Of a DNA stretch of 64,000 nucleotides, positions 1 to 12,446 are shown in pieces. The DNA is taken from the NCBI RefSeq assembly GCF_000321225.1, contig NW_004450582.1, forward strand, positions 1,882,870 to 1,946,869. Reading direction: 5' to 3'. The position numbers were made by a program, and so were the translations under genes. Under the pieces are notes generated by a model. It worked only from the letters and a program-made list of their open reading frames with translations, was not told where the DNA came from and searched no databases. Each line of letters starts with the position of its first letter. Positions within the stretch are counted from its first letter, which is position 1. The stretch is from Odobenus rosmarus divergens. Its lineage: Eukaryota > Chordata > Mammalia > Carnivora > Odobenidae.

Positions 1-1189
1 GCTTTCAGGATTTTCTCTTTGTCTCTGAGACTCGTAAGTTTTACTATTCATCAATTTGATTCTTAATCCTCTCAAAGGATCTCCGAAGAGTAGAACTCCA
101 GCTAGAAAGACCTTGAAGGGCAGAGGAAAGTATTCCTTCCCAACATGTTCTGAGGTACTCTGATGGCAATATGTTGGATGAATTAAGGAAAGTCAAGGCT
201 ACATGGGTGGAAACTAATGAATCTGTTGAAATAATTAAAATGAGATCATTCAAATGAGAACTCAAGTGGTGATAATAGAATGAGGGAGAAGATGAGTCAT
301 ACTTCAAAATTTTAAAGAGATGAAATTAATAGACCATCTTGGGCAATTCTAGGTGAGGATTGATAGAGGAAGAATTATAGAATGACTCCCCTTTTCTGCC
401 TTGAGAAATTAAATTAATAGTGATGTCATTTTCTCATACAGAATGTGTCAGAAGAGAAGGACATCAGAAAAGAGTTGAGTTTAATTGTATATTGAGTTTG
501 GGATTTTCAGGTAGAACTATCTAGTAGCATGTAAGATGTCATACTTTGGAACCCAGAAAAAGATATTTGAGCTGGAGATAAGATTTGGGGTCAGTACTTA
601 ATTGATGAGATTTCCTAGGGTGTATGCATTGAGAAGAAAGAGGGGGGTCTAGAATCAAACCCTGAATAATACCAATATTTATGGAGCAGGTAAAGGAAGC
701 AGCTCTAGTGGAAAAAGAACCAGGTAAGGGTGATGTCATGGAAGCCAACAGAAAAAAAAAGTTTTAAGAAGGAGGAACTAATCAAGGAGGCTCTGTAAAA
801 CATGCTTCTAATGGATTTAGTTATCAGAAGGTCATTGACAATCTCAGCAAGAGAGAACTTGCAATAGACTGAGGTGTGAAACGTAAGTCAGTCCTATTCA
901 TTGCTGAATCCCTACCACCTAGTGTAATGATTGGTTCTCCTCATTGTCTAGTAAATATTTCCTGAATGGTTGCATGATAAATCTTTTTCTAGGTCACATA
1001 ACAGATAGCAGAGAATCATTGCTCTTTCTTCTCAACTGTACTTAAAATTTAGTGACTCTCACTGATCTGAAAGCTTATCTGATGGACTAACACAACCACA
1101 TTCAGGGACTCTCTCTGCATTCTGTGCTCCTACTCAATTATTCTTGCCAGTCTTTTATAGCAAAGTCTTGTTCTTTGCAAAATAGCTTA
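1..1189. other. Intergenic, nothing recognised
   Basis: AT-rich single-copy-looking DNA. No exon, RNA gene or repeat family identified. Confidence 0.5.
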
Positions 1190-1765
1190 AAATAAGTTTT
1201 AAATATTTTAAAATTTTTAATTGTAAAAAAAGTAACATAAAACTTACCATCTTGGGGCACATGGTGGCTCAGTGGGTTAAACATCTGTCTTTGGCTCAGG
1301 TCACGATCTCAGGGTCCTGGGATTGAGACCCACATTGGGCTCTCTGCTCAGTGGGAAGCCTGCTTCTCCCTCTCCCTCTGCCTGCTGCTCCCCCGGCTTG
1401 TGCTCTCGCTCTCGCTCTCTGTCAAATAAATAAATAAAACCTTTTTAAAAAAAACTTACCATCTTAACCATTTTTAACCATATAGTTCTCTATTGTACTA
1501 TCCCCTATTATATTATTAAGTATATTCACATTGTTGTGCACTAGATCTGAACTTTTTCATCTTGCAAACCTGAAACTCTACCCACTGAACAAAAACTGCC
1601 TATATCTCCCTCCCTCCAGCTGCTGGCAACCACCATTATATGCTCTGTTTCTATGAATTTGGCTACTTTAGATACCTCAATTAGTTTCCAGGAATCATAC
1701 AGTATCTGTCTTTTTGCCACTGGCTTATCATCCTCAAGATTCATCCATGTGTACTATATAAAATG
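1190..1765 (-). mobile_element. L1 3'-end fragment, antisense
   Basis: Text on either side of the SINE (for example catattgttgtgca-like, ctggcaaccaccatt, gaatcatacagtatctgtc) is the reverse complement of the end of L1 ORF2 and the 3'UTR of an old mammalian L1. It is 5'-truncated and diverged, with no coding capacity. Confidence 0.7.
1254..1452 (+). repeat. Can-SINE, full length
   Basis: tRNA-derived carnivore SINE: a GGGGCACATGGTGGCTCAG head (internal Pol III A/B-box region), a CTCTGCTCAGTGGGAAGCC body, a CT-rich block and an AAATAAATAAA plus oligo-A tail. Flanked by a perfect 13-bp duplication (aacttaccatctt, 1241-1253 and 1453-1465). It is inserted in an older antisense L1 fragment. Such elements are mobilised in trans by L1. 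Confidence 0.95.
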
Positions 1766-3379
1766 GACCTGTTTCTTTTAAACACAGTTTCAGTGTTTTT
1801 CTTGCAAAAGCTCAAGAATCTAACAACACACATAAGTCATACTATTTCTAGTTAAGTTGGAATCATGAAAGTTTGTCCATCCATTTGTGGATATCCTTAA
1901 CATGGAAGAGAGCATTCTTCTTACTAGAAATCATTCAGTGATAGGGAACCCCCTAATTTTGAGGATGCCTACTACACTTTTCAATAAACCTCACCATTAA
2001 AAGCTACAATACTCTACTCTCTGTACTGATCTGGGGATACATCTATTGAAATCCTAGAATTTGACAGGCATGTAGGAGATATCTAATGCCAGTTTAAAGC
2101 ACTTCTTTTTCTTAAAGCATTATAACATTCTTCAAGTCACCTTTGTGTTCTGGTAACTAGCCATTTTATTCCTTGTATCATTAAACTGTGGTTACTTATT
2201 AATCACCCTCCCATGAGATGGCTGCAGTAACAATGCACACACAGGTTAAGCTTTCTGGTTTGGGAAAATGAAAAGAGGCAGAAGTATAAAACAGGAGGGT
2301 TAGAATCCATCCCTACAGACCAGAAGCAAAGGAAAAGCAGTCTGGCATCTCAGCTGCTACCTCCCACACTACTAGATTTTACTATAATTGAGCTCTCAGC
2401 TTCCAACTTAGTATGACTGTAGTCTCCAGCAGCATTTCAGATATAGAAAAACACATTTCCACATATTTTTATTTATAGCTTGGTTGACACAAAGTTTGAA
2501 AATGAAAATAAAAATTTGAAATGATGTCTAACTTTCTACATAAAGAGAAGATGGGGATAATCCAGTCACTGTGCTTATATCTACATTTCTCAATTCTGCC
2601 ACACATGGTATATTCCAGTAAGAGCTGAGTTAATCTTAGCTGATGTTGTTTTTCCTTTTGGCCTGGTACAAAATTCTAGACTGCCGAGGACAAACATGTT
2701 TAGTTATTTTTACTAGGGTTGAGCAAATAAGTACTAAATCTTGCCTTGAAACTTGAGCTGATCTTTAACAGAACATTTTAGGAAGTTCCAAAAGGTGTTG
2801 TTTTCAACCTGGTGTCTTCACTTGTTCTCCTGTTATTAACCAATTCTAATCTTAAAAAAAAAAATATATATATATATATACATGCTTTAAGGAAGATTTT
2901 ATCAGCTCTCCATACAGGATATAAGTGGGGGGAAAAAAATCTGTGATTGTTCTGTGTACAGAGTTACTGAAAATATCTTTCTAAGTTTTCACCAGGCAAG
3001 TATTCTTTCCACCGTGGAACATAAGCAGTATAGATATATCATGATATTATTACTAAGATTTAAGATTTCCTTTTTGGGAAGACCTATACATGCACATTGA
3101 GATTAACAGAAATTCCTTTATGTGGAAGACGCTAACAATTGAATTTTACTCTCCAATCTACTCATATATAACTGTTCACTCTTGGATGCCCCTCATAACT
3201 GCTCCTGAGCCAGGAATCTGGGGTTAGGTTATGAAGCATGGCCTCAGTTTTTGCTAACCTACATGATTCTCCCTTAGGATGGATTTGACTCCCTTTACCC
3301 CCAGGTCCTCCACAGTTTTCAGTTACATCCTCTCAGCCTTCTGACTTACATGTGAGGCACAGCTGTACAAAACTAATAA
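1766..3379. other. Intergenic, nothing firm
   Basis: Only a (TA)n tract (2864-2880) and possible very old repeat text near 2040-2130. Confidence 0.5.
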
Positions 3380-3560
3380 TTCTTGACACTTTCAGAGGAA
3401 ACACAATTACAAGATATGTTCTCATGTATTACCTTAACACAACAATCTGAGATAATCAGGTCCAGAAACAGAGCCACATTTTAAAGATAAGGAAACTAAG
3501 AGTAAAGCCATGATCTAAAGACCAAGAGGTGAGCAGAGTGGAGACCAGATCCTAGATTTT
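3380..3560 (-). repeat. MIR
   Basis: Reverse-orientation MIR: catgtattaccttaacacaa, ttaaagataaggaaactaag, agaggtgagcagagtggaga. Confidence 0.6.
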
Positions 3561-3873
3561 CTAACTGTCCATTGTGGTTTCTGCCTTCTGGTTATCTGTG
3601 TAAGCCCCATAGGGAAATTCACATCGTTCTCAATAGTCCATCTTCCTTTCAGTTGTCTTTCTTTCTTCCCCTCATCCTTGTCTTCCCCTCACCCAGTCTG
3701 CTGTGGTTCTCTGGAAGTTTCCTCTGCCTCATAATAGCCAGTTCACATTTACTCTGTGTAGCCACTTCCTACAGCTTCCTGAGCTTCTGGTTTTCCTGAG
3801 CTCCAGAAACCTCTCATTCTCTCAATGCTCTGCTAGGCTCTTGGAGCCAAGTCACATGGAACTAATGAGAGAT

Positions 3874-4070
3874 AATAGTTCAACCAGGGTGATTTTGCCC
3901 CACAGGGGAGCCTAGCAGTGTCTAGAGATATTTTTATGCTACTGGCATCTAACTGGTAGAGACCAAGTGCTGCTAAACATCCTACAATACACAGGATAAC
4001 CCCCAAGAAAAAGAATTACCTAGCCAAATGTAAATAGTGCCCCAAACGCCAAGGTTGCAAGGCCTTGGCT
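3874..4070 (+). mobile_element. MER20 (hAT-Charlie MITE)
   Basis: ttttgccccacaggggagcc, tgctactggcatctaact and gctgctaaacatcctacaat are diagnostic. About 200 bp, close to the 219-bp consensus. MER20 copies act as enhancers in some mammalian tissues; nothing here shows that. Confidence 0.8.
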
Positions 4071-5507
4071 TAGAGCAATGACACACCTCTCCCACGATGT
4101 CTATTACAAACATTTACCCAAAAGAACTAGCCAATGTTAAGCCTTTTTATCACCATGGTGGTGGGAGAAAATAATTGGTTTCAGTAAAGGAGGTGGGGGT
4201 GGTGGATGGGTATGGTGGTGTTTTCAGTCAGGTCATAAACCAGTAACCTACTTGGACTATGTTTACTGATAACTCTTGACACCATAAGGCCACATTAAGT
4301 TTGTGGGTTTGCTCCACGGCAACATAGCAGAAACTTGTCGTGAAGGGAAAGAAGAAAAGTCAATGACCTGGGAGGTCTCTGTCTCAGAGACACTGAAGAT
4401 TTGTTATGAGTCTGCCACACACTGGGCCTCCTGGTTCTGAAGGTGAGCTTGGAAAATGTGTCCCCAGGAACCACATGAGATGATTATGTGATGGGCGACA
4501 GCCTTGAGCCTTGAGGATTAAAAGACAAAAACTATTTTTAATGTAGTATCCCATGGTAAGGAACACATTGCTGACGTGAGAATTTGAGTGTGAGATCCAC
4601 ACTCTGCTCCTACTGGATTTATCAGAGCAGTTGGTCATCTAATTCCATTCTAACTGTAGAATAAGCCATTAAAAAAAAAAATTCATTCTGGGACCTGTGC
4701 CATGCATGTTTCTAACCAACAGTGCAAAATTCCATTTCATCTCAAGGACAAAGAACAATTTGCTCTCAGCTAAAGCTTCCTTTCGTCCTTCTCTGACATC
4801 AACTCTATTCTTCTTGGTTCCTCCTCTCTAGGCTCACGTGGAACTAGCTCAAATGACAGAGATATCCTTTGACCCCACTGTCCCTCCACTTTCATGTTCA
4901 TGACATGTATTTACAATATCTGAGTGAGTGATCATCATTTAAGTCTAACACGTGTTTTGAAAGAACATTTTTCTTAAACGTTTTACTTTCCAAATCTGAT
5001 CCTCTCAATCCCAAGAATTTCTCCCTTTCCATTTGACTGAATCCAGGGTCCTCTCTTGGTTATCTGCTTTCCGGACCCCAGTCTGACATTTGACACTTTT
5101 CTTGCTCTCTGCTTGACCACTTTCCAGCCTCAGGGGCAGACGCCCTCAATTTTTATCTTATTGCTTCTTTCTGTTACCAGAACATTAATATGCTTACATC
5201 ACTTCTTTTCCTTCCATGTGTGCTATAGGATTGGAGCTACATAAGGACATAAGTTCTAGTTGCTACTACACGTGGAAAACTGCATTTATTTTGAACTTTC
5301 CTCCCAATTAATGGGAACCCATTAGTTACAGGCTAATTTGTCTACTAAGATAAATGGGCTTGAGCTCTATCAATGTTTCTCCTTTCCACAATCAATTTTG
5401 AGAAAAACTACATGCCTGCACTACATATGTGCATGTGTGTGTCACTATAAGAGAAAGTAGGAAATTATTTTTAGGTATTTAAAGGTGATAGAAGTTCTTT
5501 TTCTTAA
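4071..5507. other. Intergenic, nothing recognised
   Basis: No gene-like or repeat feature I can name; frames at 4384-4638 and 5056-5244 look random. Confidence 0.5.
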
Positions 5508-5524
5508 ATAAGATTCTGTCTGTG

Positions 5525-5732
5525 GGGTGCCTGGGTGGCTCAGTCGGTTAAGTGTCTGACTCTTGATTTTGGTTCAGGTCATGATCTCAGGTCATGAGAT
5601 CAATCCCCAAGTTCAGCTCCACACTCAGCAGGGAGTCAGCTTGAGATTCTCTCTCTTCCTCTGCCCCTCCCCCCCTTAAAAATACTAAATAAAAATAAAA
5701 ATAAAAATAAAAATAAAAATAAATAAGATTCA
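5525..5732 (+). repeat. Can-SINE with (AAATA)n tail
   Basis: Head GGGTGCCTGGGTGGCTCAG and a body of the CTTGATTTTGGTTCAGG subtype. The tail has expanded into a (AAATA)n run at about 5686-5725. Near-identical 17-bp duplications flank it (5508-5524 and 5732-5748, one mismatch). Confidence 0.93.
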
Positions 5733-6238
5733 TAAGGTTCTGTCTGTGACATTGGCTAGTGTAGTACATAGAAAACATAATTTCCCCTTGTTCTTCCATT
5801 TCAAGATTCAAAGTACAGGATCATGCTAAGAAAAGAGGGATTTAGGGCTGCATTAGTTTCAATTCTCTATTGGAGTCTCTTCCAATGGTTGACCCTTATT
5901 TTTCCTTTGGCAAGGACAAATTTTTGATTTCCTTAGAAAATCCTTTGCTGTTGCTAGTGGTAGGTATTTCAAAGAAGGATGGAATGAAGGAAATGGAAAG
6001 AACTATGTGATAGAACATTTTCCTTGATTTTTTTCCCCTCAAAGTAGAAGGATGGGGGGTCATTTAGGATGAGAAAAATATGTGTTTTGACCTCCTTGAA
6101 GCAAACCCCATATTATTTTGCCTTCCCACAGAGCCTAGTTAAATTTCTATAACCAGTGAGTGTCAGGAAAGTATTATTATCTGATTGTTTTTGTCCTGAA
6201 AGTCTAATAAAAATACTCAGATAAGAATTTCATGTCAA

Positions 6239-6463
6239 GGGGCGCCTGGGTGGCTCAGTCATTAAGCGCCTGCCTTTAGCTCAGGTCATGATCCCAGGGT
6301 CCTGGGATCAAGCCCCACATCGGGCTCTCTGCTCAGTGGGGAGCCTGCTTCTCCCTCTCCCACTCCCCCTGCTTGTGTTCCCTTTCTCGCTGTCTCTCTC
6401 TCTGTCAAATAAATACATAAAAGCTTAAAATAATAATAATAAAAAAAATTTTTTAAAAAGCAC
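6239..6463 (+). repeat. Can-SINE
   Basis: Close to the arctoid consensus (GGCGCCTGGGTGGCTCAGTC head, ATCGGGCTCTCTGCTCAGTG body). The tail includes (TAA)n. Duplication ttcatgtcaa at 6229-6238 and 6464-6473. Confidence 0.94.
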
Positions 6464-7499
6464 TTCATGTCAAAATACACATTTTTCCCTTTATAATAAA
6501 TAACTGTTTAGAGAGTTAAATGAATCCACTCTGTGAAAGGGTACATATGGCTTTAAACCTTTCAATGTGCTGCTCCCTAGTGAGCATTTGTTAAAAAGAC
6601 AGCTCTGCCTGAGCTCTACCACAGGCTCCAGCAGGGTGACCACCTGTGGAGCCAGATAGGGGGTGGTGGTGGTGATGGTGGTGGTGGCCATGTGCAGTGG
6701 GGATCAGGAGAGACCAGAAAGTCACCATAAGCCTGAAACAGAAGATCAGACACATGAAATCCAGGGAGCAAAACTGGGTGTTCATTGATTACTCATCAGA
6801 GGCATCTCTGTATTAATAGATTTTGCAGACTAAGCCAGGCCCAGGCCTAAGCCAGAGCAAGTCCAGTGATGACCTAGGCACTCTCTTCTGCAAACCAGGG
6901 ACTGATGGGAGAAACTGAGAGGCAGTGAGCAAGAAGTTGGTTTCCAGTTGGTGGTAAAATAAATAAACAACCCTCCCCACACCCTGAGATTCATGTATGC
7001 AGTCAGAATCCTGTCTGAAAGAGCTAGCTGAGTACTCAGAAATACTCCAACTACCCCATGTTACCTTCTCTTTGTAAGAGGCATCCTCTCACCTACTTTT
7101 AGTCTTTAGAATTGCCCTACCTACACAAAAGAATTATTGCAATAAAGATGGAATTTGTGCCATGTTGGAGAAGGCTTGGGTTTGGGCCCTGGCAGTTAGC
7201 AAGCCCAAGCTGGCACCCTGCCAAACATGAGTTGTGGGTAAACTGAACCACAGTTTATAAAGGATGAGGAGTTAGGAGGTTTGATCACCCCAGTAAATAC
7301 TAAATCTTTTGTTTTAGCATTCTACGGTAGCTGACTGTCCCTTTCTTGGGTGTGAAATATAGGATTAACTTCCTCAAAAATATAAAAAGGTAAAATGCAT
7401 TTTAGAAGGCATTTTCTTATATAGCAACCCCATTTCCTTTTGAAATTATTATTATTATTCAAAACATACAAGCTATTATTTTTGAATACTTACTATGCC
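6464..7499. other. Intergenic with a (GGT)n tract
   Basis: A GGT/GAT triplet run at about 6660-6688 gives a poly-His frame on the minus strand. The rest is unassigned. Confidence 0.5.
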
Positions 7500-7613
7500 T
7501 TTTTTTTGTTTATTTATTTTTTTATTAACCTCTAATACCCAACATGTGGCTCAAACTCATGACCCCAGCATCAAGAGTCTCCTGCTCTTCCAACAGAGCC
7601 AGCCAGGTGCCCC
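7500..7613 (-). repeat. Short diverged Can-SINE head
   Basis: Reverse-strand tRNA-like part only (gagccagccaggtgcccc at the right end, poly-T at the left). It resembles the older carnivore tRNA-Lys SINE form without the CT-rich block. Imperfect flanking repeat tactatgcct / tactgtgtct. Confidence 0.8.
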
Positions 7614-8120
7614 TACTGTGTCTTTCTTTGATCTTAATAATAACTAACCCTGGATGCAAATTTAATTGTCCAAGAGATTGCTGCTAAGAGAGTTGCCCAT
7701 GATTAAGAAACTGGTACATGGCAGTACCGAGAATTAAATGCTTTGTCTGACACTAAAGACACTATGCTCTATTTGCTTGCTTGCTTGCTTGCTTGTTTTT
7801 TAACAATCATTTCCTTTCAAGACATACCTAACTCTGTTGCTCTTTGGAAGATAATTAGTGAAGTGGATGAATTAATCTGACCAAAGCTAACCCTTCTCTT
7901 CTGAGTAACATGGGCACTTGTTACCATGGCTTTTTGAGATGATATCCAACCCAAGGAGGTCATTGGACATTTCCAATCAGCCATAATTAGAAACTGAAAC
8001 TATGACAAAATAGTAGAAGAAGCAATTATGGGCAGATAAAACCTTACAATTCCTCTCAAAATAAACCAATATTTGTTTGAACAAGTAGACCTTTCCTCCT
8101 ACCTTCTCTTTTGAACCCAT

Positions 8121-8546
8121 TGCACTGGGTTGAATAGTGCCCTCCACAATTCATGTCCATCTGGGGCCTCAGAATGCACCCTTATTTGGAAATAGGGCAA
8201 TAAAGAGAAGTAATTAGTTAAGAGGAGGTCATCCTGGATTAGAGTGAGCCCCAGATCCAGTGACTGGCGTCTCTATAAGAGAAGGGAGCAGGAGGGGCAC
8301 CTGGGTGGCTCAGTTGGTTAAGCGTCCCACTCTTGATTCCAGCAGGTCAAGATCTCAGGGTCATGAGCTTGAGCCCCTTGGAGCCCTGCACTGGTTCTGT
8401 ACTAGGGTGGAGTCTGCTTAAGATTTTCTTTCTCCCTCTCCTTCTGCTTCTCCCCACCAGCTCCCACGTGCTTGCACATGCACACTCTCTGTCTCTCTCT
8501 CAACAAAAAACAAAAGAAAGAAAGAAAGAAGAAAGAAAGAAAGAAA

Positions 8547-8599
<53 letters not shown>

Positions 8600-8899
8600 A
8601 AAAGAAACAGAAGGAAGAAGGAGAGGAAGATTCAGAGACGGAGACATAGAGGAGACATAAAGAACAGAGACTGGAGTGATGCAGCTACAAGCCAAGGAAC
8701 ACGGAGGATTGCCAGGACCCACCAGAAGCTCTGAAGAAAGAAGAAAGTTTTCCTTCCCACAGCTTTCAGAGGGAGCGCAACCCTGCCAACACCCTGACTT
8801 TGGACTTCTGGCCTCCAGACGGTGAGAGAATAAATTTCTTCTGTTTTAAGCCACCCATTTTTTGGCACTTTGTTATGGCAACCTTAGGAAATGAATACG
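8121..8899 (+). mobile_element. MLT1-type (ERVL-MaLR) solitary LTR interrupted by a Can-SINE
   Basis: Left part 8121-8293 (gggttgaatagtgccctcc... cttatttggaaatagggca) and right part 8617-8899 (ggagtgatgcagctacaagc... ataaatttcttctgttttaagccaccc) match the two ends of an MLT1A-like LTR, including its polyadenylation region. No internal genes are present. Confidence 0.85.
8294..8616 (+). repeat. Can-SINE with long (AAAG)n tail
   Basis: A complete SINE body ends near 8504. Its A-rich tail has grown into roughly 100 bp of GAAA/AAAG repeat (8510-8605), which creates the Lys/Glu/Arg-rich open frames here. It sits inside the MLT1 LTR. Confidence 0.93.
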
Positions 8900-9624
8900 C
8901 CCATGGTCACTAACTGGTTTATCCATGCAGTTATCTCCTTGAACTCATGAAAAAAGCATAAAATCTGAAAGAATGAAATAAAAAATAGTGAAGTTTCAGG
9001 GGCTGCCAAAAGCATAGGAGCGAGACATCCCAAGTGGCTCAAGGACCAATACAGCAATCTAGGAGCCGAAGAGAAAGCAGACAAGATGGAGATGACAGGT
9101 CAAAAACATGATATTGAGGTGGGACCGCCTGCTGTTCACTTTCATCTAAGGGTCCAAGTTGATAATGGTCAGCCCTGCCCATGTCCTAAAAATCATTTAG
9201 GAAAATTAGCTTGCTTATTTTATGTAAATAAAGCCAATTTTCCCAATAAAAACATTGAATGAACTTTGTGATATGCTAAGCCAAAACATACATTTTTAGA
9301 TAAACGAGCGATTTTTCAAAATAAATAAACTTCAAAAACTGATATTCACATGAAGGCCTTCCTAAAGTCAACAGTCAATGTACGTTTATATTAGTTCTAG
9401 CCAGAAAACTCTTTCAAAATGGTATTTGTACAAACAGTTCTTTGCTTAAAGTTTCATAAAACCCTTAGTGAATACTTTTCGAGGCTCTTTAGAAAAACAA
9501 AGTTGGAGTTAAAGTAGATTGCTTTCTCAGAATAAGAAAGCAGGAGTCTTGGATGGACTGTGGAAATCCCTTCTAGTCCCATTCATTATTAAGGAAAAAA
9601 ACAAAAAGACTTCATAGTTTAACA
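8900..9624. other. Intergenic, nothing recognised
   Basis: AT-rich; no assignable element. Confidence 0.45.
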
Positions 9625-9915
9625 AAAGGAGCCTTGTGCCGAGAGTCAGGAGACTCCATTTGAATTATAACCTAGGCTCTGACATTGATTTACTGTATGA
9701 CTTTAAGGCAATTACGTCATCTCCTGATATCCCAAGTTTCAACCTAAATTTTTTGCTGTGGAACATTGGAGAAGTTGTAACAATGCTCTAGCTCGGTTTT
9801 CTCATCTATTAAATAAGGATGGCATATTCTTGCAGAGTTATCGTGAAGATAATATGAGTTCATATGTCTAAAGCACTAAGAACAATGCCTGGCACTGAAC
9901 ACCTAATATTGGTAA
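9625..9915 (+). repeat. MIR (CORE-SINE) with internal insertion
   Basis: Left arm gagtcaggagactccatttg... gacattgatttactgtatgac and right arm ttttctcatctattaaataagg... aacaatgcctggcactgaac, separated by about 75 bp of foreign sequence (9725-9797). Confidence 0.75.
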
Positions 9916-9929
9916 TCGCAGTATTAAAT

Positions 9930-10050
9930 GGCTTCTAAGCCTTAAGCTTCTTGAGGATAGGAATCATATCTTATTCATCTTGGTATCTCTCAAAACACCT
10001 AGAAATGTATCTTGCACATAGTAGTTGCTCAATAAATATTTGCTGAACTG
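9930..10050 (+). repeat. L2 3' end
   Basis: gcttcttgaggataggaatc... gtagttgctcaataaatattt is the L2 terminus. Confidence 0.8.
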
Positions 10051-10439
10051 AATTTAAACTTCAAGAACAAAGACTATATATTATCTAGCTTGTTGGGGTT
10101 GAATTCATTAATTCTTTTTTAAATCCAGTTATCTGGGAAAGGAAAAGAGAGCATCTTTTTGGAAAACATCTGTGAGCAAAGCTTTCCCATGAGAAAATTT
10201 CTATCAGGTTGGAAAAATACTTGAACAAATCTTGTAGTGACGGCAGAAGACTTTAGCTCTTTCTAGGCACCAGTCTCTGCTCTCTTAGAACAGCCTGGAA
10301 CATACTAACAGTCTGGAAGAGCCTAGTTTCTCTCTTGAACCCCTTCTCTTCTTTCTGCTTTCCCCTTCCCAGCCCCACGCCTCCACCCAGCCTCTATCCC
10401 ATTCTGCTGGTGGCCTCCTTCTCCCAGGAGAACTAATAG

Positions 10440-10810
10440 TAAATTCTTTATTGCTTTGGCTTTGTTACTTTTAGCTCTGGAAACAGTGTACATTCAGGCA
10501 GTAATTATATTTCGTGTATAAATATTATCTCTAAGAAAATAGCTAATAGCTTTTTTGTAATGCTATCTGTAATTCTGTAGCTGTTAAATTTATGTGCCAA
10601 CCAGAATCTTGAAGTAAACAAAGTTTATAAATTGATTCCTGTAGAGTGATGTAAGATCTTGCTAGACTCCACTACTGCTCAGATAAGAACAACTGAATTC
10701 ATCAGCTAAGCCAGCAGTGAAATTAAAGTGCAATTGAATATTCTGAGCAGTCTGAGAACTGTGACAAATTACAATAAAACCAAACATGTGAATGTCAGTT
10801 GCTTTGTAAA
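10440..10810. promoter_or_regulatory. Repeat-free AT-rich island, candidate conserved noncoding element
   Basis: Free of recognisable repeats, with homeodomain-type ATTA/TAAT cores and motifs such as gcagtaattatatttc and caattaca-like strings. Resembles vertebrate noncoding elements in texture only; conservation cannot be seen from one sequence. Confidence 0.25.
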
Positions 10811-11204
10811 GAAGTCAGGTTCCAAGTCCCTCAGCCTCCCACTTGGCCACGGTTTCCTGTTTCTTCCCAAGTTAACTTCAAGTTAGCTTTCCCATAAAAA
10901 CAATTCAGATGGGAAAGAGCCTTTAACCTTCACAGAAAAAAGTTCAAGAACACTATCAATTACAGGTAGCACTACTGAACTCTATATAGGGTCCGTAGAT
11001 GGAAATGCTTCTCAAGAAGAGGTTAATGTCCACTCTGATGTCTTAGCTGTCAGGACAGTGTCATGATGAGGACAGGATGGTAGTAGGATCCCATCCTCAC
11101 AGAGTGGGGCTCCTAAGGAATACTGTGTGCAATGGCCTTCTCGACACTAAGGAGTATTAAATGTTAGCAGACATCTGCATACTTTGATAAAATTCACTTT
11201 CTCT

Positions 11205-11690
11205 CAAGAGGTACCATTATGTAATGATTAACTGCATAAGCTCTGAGGACAGAACTTCATGGGTTTATATAAAAAAACTGAGTTGGGGGGCACCTGGATG
11301 GCTCAGTCAGTTGAGTGTCTGCCTTGGGCTCAGGTCCTGATCTCAGGGTCCTGGGATCGAGCCCCCAGGAGCCCCACCCCACAAGCCCCCCACAGCGCTC
11401 CCCATTCAGCTGGGAGTCTGCTTGTCCCTCTGCCCCTGCCCCCACTCATGCGCACGCGCACATGTGCCCTCTCTTTCTCTCTTTGTCTCTTTCAAATAAA
11501 TAAATCCTTAAAGAAAAACTGAGTTGGACAAGCTGTATCAGGTTTTCTTTTTTTCTTTTTTTTTCATTTGTAAAATGGATAGTAGCTGGGAACATTAACT
11601 GAGTTAATACAACTGAAGGACCTGGCAGACCATAAAAGATCAATAAGTGTTTGCCATTATATATTACTACTGTTATTATTTAGAACTATT
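11205..11690 (+). repeat. MIR split by a Can-SINE
   Basis: Left piece attaactgcataagctctga and right piece catttgtaaaatggatagta... agatcaataagtgtttgcca. Confidence 0.7.
11287..11513 (+). repeat. Can-SINE inside a MIR
   Basis: Full-length with a GC-rich body variant (ccaggagccccaccccac). Perfect 14-bp duplication aaaaactgagttgg at 11273-11286 and 11514-11527. Confidence 0.95.
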
Positions 11691-11718
11691 TTATTTAGAG
11701 TAATTATTAGGATTATTC

Positions 11719-11768
11719 AATTTTGCATTATTACATTATTTAGAATTTTGCATTATTACATTATTTAG
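11719..11768 (+). repeat. Exact tandem duplication, 2 x 25 bp
   Basis: Two adjacent identical 25-bp units (starting aattttgcattattacatta) at 11719-11743 and 11744-11768, within an AT-rich tract. Confidence 0.9.
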
Positions 11769-12011
11769 CTAAATTATTATTTAGCTCTCTCTTAGCTCTT
11801 GTTATCTTAATTTTAACTTAGGAACCTGCCAAGCGGCTGCCACCAAGTTTACTGTCCTGAAGAGGCATTCTGACAACCTTCTCTCTACGACAGCCCCAAC
11901 CAGGACGATTCTAATTAGACCTAAAAGGAGGGAAAATCTCTTCTAAAAAAAAAAAAAATTAAAGGACCAAACGAGAATAAAAACGATTAGAGTCCAAAAA
12001 GAAAGATAATA

Positions 12012-12446
12012 CAGTAGTCGCTCCTTATCCATGATTTTGCTTTCCAGAATTTCAGTTAACTGTGGTCAGTCATGGTCAGGATGCAGATTATCCTCCTTCT
12101 GAGGGTCAAGAGTAGCCTAAGCCCGCTCCCACTGCCTGTATCACTCACCTCACTTCATCTTATCATGTAAGCATGTGGCATTACAAGAATGGTGAGTACA
12201 GTTAGATATTTTGAAAAGAGAGAGAGCTCACATTCATATCATTTTTATTAGTATATTATTATACTTGTTCCATTTGTTTGTTATTGTCGTTTATCTCTTA
12301 AGTGTGCCTCAGTTATACATGAAGCTCTAGCATAGTTTTGTATGTCTAGGAAAAAACCTAGTGTATAAGGTTCAGTGCTATCTATGTTTTCAGGCACCCA
12401 CTGGGGATCTTGGCATGAGTCCCCTGCAGATAAGGGTGGCCAACAG
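12012..12446 (+). mobile_element. Nonautonomous Tigger-type (TcMar) DNA transposon
   Basis: The left end cagtagtcgctccttatcc and right end ggataag-like (agataagggtggcc) form decayed terminal inverted repeats. The interior (cctcacttcatcttatcat, ggtgagtacagttagatattt) matches a deleted Tigger derivative. No transposase remains. Confidence 0.65.

Noticed and set aside
1254..1400. tRNA-like sequences at the heads of Can-SINEs
   Set aside because: They are SINE promoters derived from tRNA, not functional tRNA genes; cloverleaf bases are not preserved.
6591..6785. Poly-His frame
   Set aside because: Result of a (GGT)n triplet tract read on the minus strand.
8333..8734. 133-codon Lys/Glu-rich frame and its antisense Phe/Leu/Ser frame
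   Set aside because: Produced by the (AAAG)n tail of a Can-SINE.
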